DNA from: Methanosarcinales archaeon
GTDB taxonomy: Archaea; Halobacteriota; Methanosarcinia; Methanosarcinales; Methanogasteraceae
DNA length: 7,102 nucleotides
Direction of reading: 5' to 3'
NCBI GenBank assembly: GCA_030594905.1
Contig: JAUVEF010000060.1
Coordinates: forward strand, 1 to 7,102
In this document: one piece after another, positions 1 through 5,386 of the stretch
Layout: every line of letters begins with the position of its first letter
Numbering within the stretch: the stretch's first letter is position 1
Translations under genes and position numbers: made by a program
The notes under the pieces: model-generated
Told to the model about the DNA's origin: nothing
The model's input: only the letters and a program-made list of their open reading frames with translations
The model's database searches: none

Positions 1-105
1 GTCAAACGCATTTACGAACATTTGCGCCATCTGTCAAATCCACGTTTACACTCCTGAGCAGACGAATCCCTCGAATCAAACGGATGGCTCAGACCGCAAT
101 AACGG

Positions 106-1065
106 TTATAGTCTGCTCCGTACCGCAGACACGAGGATCGGTAGCGTGATGGTCGCGTCTGCATATACAGTTACTGCTTTTGCGTTTTCGTTGATTTTTC
201 CCCATGATTTTGCCTCATCAAGAGTCGCACCTGAAAGTCCACCGGATTCAGGTCGGTCTGTCGTTAACTGGATTGCATAGTCAAATCCCTTCGATGTCAT
301 GAGCGTTCCCTGCAGGATGAAATTCTTTGGCACGCCGCCCCCGATGAAGACCGCGCCTGACTGCTTGGCATCGAAGCATATATCAAGAAACTCGTGGACG
401 TCTGCGAAGACATCGACATTTAGCTGGTTTGTCTGCCGATATAGCCACGCGTGAAGCCCGATCATCGAATCCTGGACTGCGGGGCAGAATATCGGAACAT
501 CACATTCATAAGCAGCCCGCAGGATTGAATTTGGATCGTCCAGCGACTTGCCGATATCAGAGAGCATCTGCCGGATCGAGATGCGGTCGCCCATACCTTC
601 GAATACAGCGAGCAGGTGCTCTTCCAGCCGGGTAAAGTGGAGTTCTGGTATGAACACATCATATATCCGGTCGATCTGCTCGCGGTACAGCGCATTGTCG
701 TCGACGACGTCGCTGCCCTTGTAATGGGGCAATCCAAGCGATTCAATGAGGTCATGCACGAGATTTGCACCGGTCGAGACGAGTGCATCGATATGCCCAT
801 CCCGGATCAAGCCTGATACGATGTTTCTCATGCCCGCTGGCACCATCGCACCGGCAAGTCCGAAGAATTTTGTGGTAGCGTCGCTTTTGAGCATCTCTTC
901 GTATATATCACAGGCTTGCGCAAGCCGTCCTGCGCCAAATCCGCACCCCCCAAGCGCGCTGACAAGATCGTCAATCTGCATCGCGGGGCCGATCTCCGCC
1001 TGCACAACCGGATCGTTTAGCTGCGTACCACTGCCGTGTATTGGGTTGCTATGTTCAGTGTTCAT
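106..1065 (-). CDS. dys: Deoxyhypusine synthase-family protein
   Basis: Deoxyhypusine synthases are NAD-dependent cytosolic enzymes that transfer an aminobutyl group to one lysine of aIF5A. Family membership is clear. An NAD-site-like TGANLVHDL segment lies near residues 98-106. The C-terminal block reads GGGVPKNF (242-249), then SGAT, then DEAKSWGKI with the presumed catalytic lysine at K290, then VYADATITLPIL. The length, 319 residues, is normal for archaeal members. I prefer ATG at 1065; an in-frame GTG at 1074 would add three residues (322). Neither start has a good Shine-Dalgarno. Against the human enzyme as I remember it, positions equivalent to D243, H288 and D316 appear as L204, F249 and L277, while E323, W327 and K329 are kept (E284, W288, K290). 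This resembles the deoxyhypusine synthase-like branch of bacteria and some archaea, so spermidine use and aIF5A modification are inferred, not shown. It stands alone, divergent from the next gene. Confidence 0.88.
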   Translation of the reverse strand: MNTEHSNPIHGSGTQLNDPVVQAEIGPAMQIDDLVSALGGCGFGAGRLAQACDIYEEMLKSDATTKFFGLAGAMVPAGMRNIVSGLIRDGHIDALVSTGANLVHDLIESLGLPHYKGSDVVDDNALYREQIDRIYDVFIPELHFTRLEEHLLAVFEGMGDRISIRQMLSDIGKSLDDPNSILRAAYECDVPIFCPAVQDSMIGLHAWLYRQTNQLNVDVFADVHEFLDICFDAKQSGAVFIGGGVPKNFILQGTLMTSKGFDYAIQLTTDRPESGGLSGATLDEAKSWGKINENAKAVTVYADATITLPILVSAVRSRL

Positions 1066-1091
1066 CCATTCCACATATATAAACAGACGGG

Positions 1092-1099
1092 ATATTAAT
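1092..1099 (-). promoter_or_regulatory. Candidate TATA box for the deoxyhypusine synthase-family gene
   Basis: The minus strand reads ATTAATAT here, centred about 30 bases upstream of the ATG at 1065. That spacing would put the transcription start only a few bases before the ATG and give a nearly leaderless mRNA, in line with the lack of a Shine-Dalgarno. A second, more canonical TTTATATA lies at 1076-1083 on the same strand. It is so close to the ATG that it would start transcription inside the gene, unless translation begins further in. The choice between them is an inference from spacing. Confidence 0.35.
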
Positions 1100-1100
1100 C

Positions 1101-1150
1101 TTGTGCTATGTTGTGCTATGCTGTGCTGTGCTGTTCTGTGACGTGACGTG
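1101..1150. repeat. Pentanucleotide tandem repeat, ten units
   Basis: Fifty bases divide exactly into ten pentamers of the form NYRTG with few deviations. The units in order are TTGTG, CTATG, TTGTG, CTATG, CTGTG, CTGTG, CTGTT, CTGTG, ACGTG, ACGTG. The first half can also be read as a 10-base unit repeated. The array lies upstream of the deoxyhypusine synthase-family gene and ends before the leader region of the plus-strand gene at 1384. An open frame runs through it on the plus strand but has no plausible protein. It looks like a slippage-generated microsatellite; any regulatory role is unknown. Confidence 0.8.
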
Positions 1151-1383
1151 GTGCATCATGGGGACTACGAAGCAATCGATGAAACATATATATCAAACGA
1201 ATCCGAGAGAGTGACACGATGGATGCCGTGACCAGAGAATTAGAATGACCTATTGCCTGATAATATAACATCAGAACCATGATGTGACGCCGGGTGGGAG
1301 ATAGTTCGTGCTGATGTTGCATGGAACCAAAGTTATCGGTTCAGGCATAAGTCGCAGATGAATACCGGGCATCCCAAGACAAC
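1151..1383. other. Intergenic leader region with TATA-like boxes and a small hairpin
   Basis: No gene is evident here. A TATA-like CATATATAT lies at about 1184-1192 on the plus strand, and a second AT-rich element, GATAATATAA, at about 1259-1268. A perfect inverted repeat, ACATCA at 1268-1273 and TGATGT at 1280-1285, encloses a 6-base loop, and GAACC (1324-1328) pairs with GGTTC (1338-1342). A ten-codon frame (ATG 1219 to TGA 1248) sits about 31 bases after the first TATA-like box. If that box drives the gene at 1384, the mRNA leader would be about 170 bases, which is long for an archaeon. No known riboswitch was recognised. Confidence 0.4.
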
Positions 1384-2565
1384 ATGACTAAGGAACTTAA
1401 ATACTGCACAAGAAGTACGAAAGATCTGCTGATCGATATGAAGGACACTTCCGAGTTGATGCTTGATCTTGCATACTCGGCTGTGATATATGACGACCGG
1501 GAGATCGCAATGGAGGTCATCCGCCTTGAAGAGAAGATGGATACCCTCGAGTACTATATGCGGATATCGACGATGTTAAGCGCTCGCAGGCTCGATGAGG
1601 CAGAGGCGCTCGCAGGCGTGTTGCAGGCTGGCGCCGCCGCCGAAAACATCTCTAATGCCGCAGGTGACATCGCGAAGATCGCACTCCTCGATCTCGGGAT
1701 ACCGCTCGAACTGAAGCTTGACCTGCGGGGGGCAGAGGAGACGCTCACCCGGGCGACGGTCAGCGCAGAGTCGTCGATGGCAGGGCGCACACTTGGCGCT
1801 ATCGAACTTGAGACTGAGACTGGCATGTGGGTGATTGCAATCCGGCGTGACCGGAGCTGGATATACGATCCAGACCACAGCACCAGGATCCGGGAAGGTG
1901 ATGTGGTATTTGCACGCGGGCACGACGAGGGCGTACCACTGTTTATAGAGTGCGCGACCTGCGAAAAGTATCAGCGAGCCACATTTGAGATTACGCGTGT
2001 GCTTGCCGATCTTGACCGGGCTGTTGACTTGATTGTCGAGATGAAGAATATGTCAGAACTTGCGATCGGGCTTGCGTACTCCGCAGTGCTCTTTTACAAC
2101 AAGGACATCGCCGAGGAAGTGAGCTACATCGAGGATAGGATGGATGGTATGAAATACGAACTCCAACATTGGGTACTCAAATCGGCAAAGCATATAGACG
2201 AGGTGGATCAGCTACGCGGGCTTCTGCATCTCGCAAATGCGTCAGAAGCGATCTCTGATGCCGCTTATGATCTTGCCGACGTTGTGCTACGGGATATCGA
2301 GTTGCACCCGATCATGGCGATTGCCGTGCGTGAGTCTGACGAGGTGGTCACCAAACGGGAAATTTTGTCAGGTTCAGCGGTTGCCGAAAAGTCACTTGGC
2401 GAGTTAAAGCTTGAAACCGAGACCGGGGTGCATATAATGGCGGTTAAACGTAAGGATGGGTGGGTATACAGCCCAAGCGCAAGAACGGTGCTTTATGCAG
2501 GCGATATACTCATCGCAAGAGGTACGACCAGCGGAGAGGAACTGCTCACCCGTATGTGTTCATGA
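1384..2565 (+). CDS. Tandem PhoU-like / TrkA-C domain protein
   Basis: This 393-residue soluble protein is an internal duplication. Each half has a PhoU-like helical module followed by a TrkA C-terminal (RCK-C) ligand-binding module. Half one has MKDTSELMLDLAYSAV from M19 and a TrkA-C module from about R135 to 190, with LGAIELETETG. Half two has MKNMSELAIGLAYSAV from M220 and a TrkA-C module from about K336 to 390, with LGELKLETETG. Matching residues are exactly 201 apart. There is no signal peptide or membrane segment, so it cannot itself be a channel. Proteins of this type are thought to sense a ligand or ion and regulate cation transporters, but no transporter is next to it here. The frame is closed by a stop at 1348-1350, and ATG 1384 is the only reasonable start; no clear Shine-Dalgarno precedes it. 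The domain assignment is strong; the ligand and partner are unknown. Confidence 0.9.
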   Translation: MTKELKYCTRSTKDLLIDMKDTSELMLDLAYSAVIYDDREIAMEVIRLEEKMDTLEYYMRISTMLSARRLDEAEALAGVLQAGAAAENISNAAGDIAKIALLDLGIPLELKLDLRGAEETLTRATVSAESSMAGRTLGAIELETETGMWVIAIRRDRSWIYDPDHSTRIREGDVVFARGHDEGVPLFIECATCEKYQRATFEITRVLADLDRAVDLIVEMKNMSELAIGLAYSAVLFYNKDIAEEVSYIEDRMDGMKYELQHWVLKSAKHIDEVDQLRGLLHLANASEAISDAAYDLADVVLRDIELHPIMAIAVRESDEVVTKREILSGSAVAEKSLGELKLETETGVHIMAVKRKDGWVYSPSARTVLYAGDILIARGTTSGEELLTRMCS

Positions 2566-2594
2566 ACCCCCCGGGTCTTATCCACATTCGCACC

Positions 2595-2638
2595 AATATC
2601 AAGATATTCGTTAAGCACAAGTAACTGATGTTATCAGT
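2595..2638. other. Two compact hairpins between convergent genes
   Basis: The gap between two converging genes holds two perfect inverted repeats. AATATC (2595-2600) pairs with GATATT (2603-2608) across a 2-base gap; in RNA some inner pairs must open. ACTGAT (2624-2629) pairs with ATCAGT (2633-2638) across a 3-base loop. Neither is followed by a T-run on either strand, so they are not classical terminators. They may stabilise 3' ends or be chance. Confidence 0.4.
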
Positions 2639-2777
2639 GTGCCCAAGTTTGTGGTGTATGTTTGAGTCTTAACGTTATTGACCGAATCTCCCCCGGGTAC
2701 TGCAAGACACCTATGAATGTAACGTTTGGGCTTATGAGCTGATAAAGTTTGGAGGTGCCCTTCGATTGATAGGTGGC

Positions 2778-3881
2778 TCAAAACCCTCCGCGCATCCTGT
2801 CAAGTGCGCGTACGATATCTGCCTCGCCTGTGGCATACGACATGCGGACATGCTCTGCACCGTACATGCCAAATGCTGACCCCGGCACCGTGATCACGCC
2901 GCGCTCAGCCATATCTGCTGCGATTCGGTCACCATCCCCGACACGCGGAAAGACGTAGAATGCACCCGCAGGTGTCATGCACGGGACACCCATCTCCCGA
3001 AGCCCGCTAAGCAGGATGTCTCGCCTCTTTTTGAACATATCCCGCATTTCTGCCACGCGTTCCTGCGGACCGGTGATTGCCGCAAGCGCCGCCATCTGCG
3101 CAACCGAGTTTGCGCACGCCTGCACATACTGATGTACCTTGTGAAACTGCTCGATGTACTCAGGTCTTGCTGCAAGGTACCCAAGGCGCCAGCCGGTCAT
3201 CGCATAAGTCTTGGATGCTGCATTCACTGTGACCACGTTGTCTGTAAACTCCGCTGGGCTGACATGCTCGCCTTCGTAGATGAAAAACTCATAGACCTCG
3301 TCAGAAATAATCGTAAAGTCGTGATCCTCGGCAAGTTCTGCGAACGCTCGTATTTCATTTCTCGATTGGACAGTTCCACACGGATTTGACGGTGAATTCA
3401 CGATCAAGACCTTTGTATTGCGCGTGATCTGCTCAGCCACCACGTCAGGATCGAGACGAAGATCAACTAGCGGAACGCTGACCGCTCGCCCGCCTGCGAT
3501 GCGTGATAGCGCCGTGTACGAGACAAAACCAGGATCCGGTACCAACACATCATCGCCCGGCTCAACCAGTGCTTGCAAGCTTATGTGCAGCGCCTCGCTT
3601 GCACCGGACGTCACCATGATCTCATCAGGGCTAACCGAGATGTTGTTGTCACGCATGAACTTCTCTGAAAGCGCAGACCGGAGTTCTATCGTGCCTGCAC
3701 CCGGCGTGTACCTGGTGTGCCCTCCCCTGATCGCATCCATCGCAGCGTCGCAGACATGCGCCGGCGTCGGGACGTCCGGTTCTCCAAGTCCGAGATTGAT
3801 ACTGTCCGTGCCTGCTGCCTCAAACATCTTGCGGATGCCAGAAATGTCGATCTCCGACACCCTATCAGTGAACGATCTCAT
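2778..3881 (-). CDS. PLP-dependent class I/II aminotransferase (AspC-like)
   Basis: A cytosolic pyridoxal-phosphate aminotransferase of fold type I, 367 residues, a little shorter than the usual 380-400. All expected landmarks are present. These are GLGEPDVPTP near residues 31-40, a small-residue SGASEA cofactor loop at 92-97, NPCG with N167, SDEVY with D194 (contacts the pyridine nitrogen) and Y197, and SKTYAMTGWRLGY with the Schiff-base lysine K224 and R232. A C-terminal R346 in HVRMSYA should bind the substrate carboxylate. The family covers aspartate, alanine, aromatic and other amino-acid transaminases, and specificity cannot be read from the motifs. ATG 3881 is supported by AGGT at 3887-3890, five bases upstream. 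The gene is convergent with the PhoU/TrkA-C gene and divergent from the tRNA, with no biosynthetic neighbour to indicate a pathway. Confidence 0.93.
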   Translation of the reverse strand: MRSFTDRVSEIDISGIRKMFEAAGTDSINLGLGEPDVPTPAHVCDAAMDAIRGGHTRYTPGAGTIELRSALSEKFMRDNNISVSPDEIMVTSGASEALHISLQALVEPGDDVLVPDPGFVSYTALSRIAGGRAVSVPLVDLRLDPDVVAEQITRNTKVLIVNSPSNPCGTVQSRNEIRAFAELAEDHDFTIISDEVYEFFIYEGEHVSPAEFTDNVVTVNAASKTYAMTGWRLGYLAARPEYIEQFHKVHQYVQACANSVAQMAALAAITGPQERVAEMRDMFKKRRDILLSGLREMGVPCMTPAGAFYVFPRVGDGDRIAADMAERGVITVPGSAFGMYGAEHVRMSYATGEADIVRALDRMRGGF

Positions 3882-3886
3882 CGTTT

Positions 3887-3915
3887 ACCTAATTCAAGCG
3901 TTGCGGCATAAATAA
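3887..3915 (-). promoter_or_regulatory. TATA-like box and Shine-Dalgarno of the aminotransferase gene
   Basis: On the minus strand TTATTTAT (3908-3915) is centred about 30 bases before the ATG at 3881. AGGT (3887-3890) is spaced five bases from the ATG. The two elements fit an archaeal promoter with a very short leader, although a start site 25-27 bases after the TATA box would fall close to the AGGT itself. Confidence 0.45.
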
Positions 3916-4041
3916 TCATCGCGGTCATTGGAAACTTGCATAAGCTATTCCTGTGGTTCGGGGGCATCGCGATTATGATGGTGCAGGCGATCGTTTTGCA
4001 GGCTCGATTTCTTTCTCAGAAATGCCGCCAGCACCAAAGCA

Positions 4042-4049
4042 TTTATGTA
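4042..4049 (+). promoter_or_regulatory. TATA box and BRE-like sequence of the tRNA-Met gene
   Basis: TTTATGTA is preceded by the purine-rich CAAAG at 4035-4039, which resembles an archaeal BRE. A start site about 25 bases downstream would lie near 4070, leaving a precursor 5' leader of about 15 bases before the tRNA at 4085. It is probably also the only promoter for the nucleotidyltransferase gene behind the tRNA. Confidence 0.55.
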
Positions 4050-4084
4050 TCCCGGATACGTTGTTTGATACGACTCCATGCTCA

Positions 4085-4159
4085 AGCGGGGTGGGGTAGT
4101 CAGGACATCCCGACGGGCTCATAACCCGTAGACCGATGGTTCAAATCCATCCCCCGCTA
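4085..4159 (+). tRNA. Initiator tRNA-Met (CAU)
   Basis: A complete 75-base cloverleaf without an intron. The acceptor stem is AGCGGGG (4085-4091) with CCCCGCT (4152-4158), and the discriminator A is at 4159. The anticodon stem is ACGGG (4113-4117) with CCCGT (4125-4129), around the loop CTCATAA, with the CAU anticodon at 4120-4122. The T stem is GATGG (4135-4139) with CCATC (4147-4151), around loop TTCAAAT. The three consecutive G-C pairs at the bottom of the anticodon stem and the A1-U72 end are hallmarks of archaeal initiator rather than elongator tRNA-Met. The terminal CCA is not encoded. The next gene's ATG starts four bases after the last tRNA base, so the two are almost certainly on one transcript. 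Confidence 0.97.
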
Positions 4160-4162
4160 TCG

Positions 4163-5125
4163 ATGCACCTTACAAATGTTCGGCTACGCGACTTTTTCAT
4201 CACGGTGGATGACTGGATTTTTGCAGTATCTGGTTACGATTCTACAGACGGTGTGCAAGCAGTCCTCAGATACATACCTGACAAAAGTGGCGACCGCGAG
4301 TTAGATGGCGTTAGATATCGTAAACTTGATTTTGATGAAGCGTTCCGGTTCGTAGAAGAGATGCGCCCGTCATGGAAAGATCTCCATGTCCCCGAAGATG
4401 AGATTTTACAGGTTCTTCGGGCAGATAAGCGCACACAATCGCTTGCCGAGGAAGATCGCCGGGTTGCAGCAATCGTTGATTTCTTGGCGGCGGCTGGCAT
4501 CCCAATTGAGAGTATGGGGGTCACTGGTTCGATGCTGCCCGGGTTGCAGATTGAGGGATCTGACATCGATTTTGTCGTGTACGGAAAGTACTGGTTCACT
4601 GCAAGGGATGCGATTATGCAAAAGATGCGGAATGCGCCGCCTGATGTGGATCGTGACCTGCCACAGCTCCATATCACCGGGATCAGCGATGAGATGTGGC
4701 ACCAAATATACGCAAAGAGAGTGCCTGAAATTTCGTTTGATGAGTTTATGATCCACGAATTACGAAAAGGGAATCGGGGGATGGTCGAAGGTACGTATTT
4801 TGACCTGCTGTTCGTCCGCGATTGGGATCAATTGCCTGTGCGGCAGGAACGCGGGACGGATCTGCACCGGTGCACCATCACAGCCAGAGTCACCAGCGCG
4901 GATCTCGCTTTTGACAATCCTGCCGTCTATGAGATTGATCATCCGGTCATATCCGAGATTCTCTGCTACACCCACACATACGCAGGGCAGGCGCTGGCTG
5001 GCGAGCTGGTTGAGGCAAGGGGCATGATGGAGCAGGTCGGTGACACGAGGCGCCTCGTGGTCGGGACGTCACGTGAGCCTGACGATGAGTGGATGCGGTC
5101 ACTCACGTTGCTGGGGCGAGAGTGA
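4163..5125 (+). CDS. Nucleotidyltransferase-fold (pol beta superfamily) protein
   Basis: A 320-residue protein with a MNT/pol-beta-type nucleotidyltransferase core. It carries GVTGSMLPG at 119-127 with the GS signature at 122-123, then SDIDF at 133-137 giving metal ligands D134 and D136. A third candidate carboxylate, D214, lies in GTYFDLLFV. Around the core are an N-terminal segment of about 60 residues (RLRDFF, RYIPD, GVRYRKLDFDEAF) and a C-terminal segment with YTHTYAGQALAGELVEARG near 269-287 and VVGTSREP. The whole resembles an uncharacterised conserved archaeal family; the substrate (tRNA, other RNA, nucleotide or protein) is unknown. The frame is open upstream to an ATG at 4136 inside the tRNA T arm. 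I reject that start because the tRNA must occupy those bases and ATG 4163 directly precedes the likely domain start. There is no Shine-Dalgarno. Confidence 0.88.
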   Translation: MHLTNVRLRDFFITVDDWIFAVSGYDSTDGVQAVLRYIPDKSGDRELDGVRYRKLDFDEAFRFVEEMRPSWKDLHVPEDEILQVLRADKRTQSLAEEDRRVAAIVDFLAAAGIPIESMGVTGSMLPGLQIEGSDIDFVVYGKYWFTARDAIMQKMRNAPPDVDRDLPQLHITGISDEMWHQIYAKRVPEISFDEFMIHELRKGNRGMVEGTYFDLLFVRDWDQLPVRQERGTDLHRCTITARVTSADLAFDNPAVYEIDHPVISEILCYTHTYAGQALAGELVEARGMMEQVGDTRRLVVGTSREPDDEWMRSLTLLGRE

Positions 5126-5350
5126 GTCGTATCGTTGCGCGTTGGGGGCAGGTCGCCTGACAAGGCATGATTTTGTGGGATATGGCGCAAACCCCGGGCA
5201 CAACGTGAAAAAACGGTACGTGTTTAGCTAACCGTATAGTAACCTCAAACCCCTGAATACGGTGCGAGGTGCGTTATGAGTCCCACTTGACCTCGAGCAG
5301 ATCGGCGGAAACACACTTGGGTTTTTAGACCGTGCCCATTTTCCTATACA
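5126..5350. other. Gene-poor spacer between nucleotidyltransferase and ATPase genes
   Basis: No convincing gene is seen. Features are weak inverted repeats: CAGG/CCTG at 5149-5159 with a 3-base loop, ACGGT (5213-5217) with ACCGT (5231-5235), and CGAGGT (5265-5270) with ACCTCG (5290-5295). On the minus strand a 16-codon frame between stops (about 5275-5325) ends in LLEVKWDS and then a stop. This resembles a stretch of the nuclease motif in the next gene but is too short to call. The spacer is probably the 3' region of the nucleotidyltransferase transcript. Confidence 0.4.
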
Positions 5351-5386
5351 ATTATATACTTTCAAGTAAACTACTACATAGTATAT
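5351..5386 (+). promoter_or_regulatory. TATA box and flanking inverted repeat at the ATPase gene start
   Basis: ATTATATA (5351-5358) is centred about 30 bases before ATG 5385, so transcription should begin roughly five bases before the start codon, giving a leaderless mRNA. There is no Shine-Dalgarno. A perfect 7-base inverted repeat overlaps these elements: ATATACT (5354-5360) covers part of the TATA box and AGTATAT (5380-5386) runs into the start codon. Such a placement would let a dimeric repressor block transcription, but no protein is known to bind here. Confidence 0.5.

Noticed and set aside
1..105. Possible gene ends: a plus-strand frame open from the edge to a TGA at 55-57 (contains IYEHLRHLSN) and a minus-strand ATG at 30 running off the edge
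   Set aside because: Each is fewer than 20 codons inside the window, the two overlap in opposite directions, and neither shows a motif. One could be a real partial gene, but it cannot be supported here.
1279..1314. C/D box small RNA (ATGATGT then CTGA)
   Set aside because: The C-box match is imperfect, there are no well-placed internal C'/D' boxes, and such short motifs occur by chance.
1116..1322. 68-codon minus-strand open frame in the intergenic region
   Set aside because: Part of it is translation of the pentanucleotide repeat and the rest has no domain-like pattern or start signals.
2568..2699. CCCCCGGGT occurring at both ends of the convergent spacer
   Set aside because: A nine-base match of low complexity with no other shared flanks; too little to call a repeat pair.
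3936..4124. 62-codon plus-strand open frame
   Set aside because: It runs through the tRNA promoter and half of the tRNA, starts with TTG, and has no recognisable protein character.
4136..4162. Upstream in-frame ATG giving a nine-residue longer nucleotidyltransferase
   Set aside because: It lies inside the T arm of the tRNA, and ATG 4163 sits right after the tRNA and before the conserved-looking protein start.
4085..5384. Integrative element inserted at the tRNA-Met gene
   Set aside because: I found no repeat of the tRNA 3' end downstream and no integrase; the gene directly behind the tRNA resembles a conserved cellular gene.
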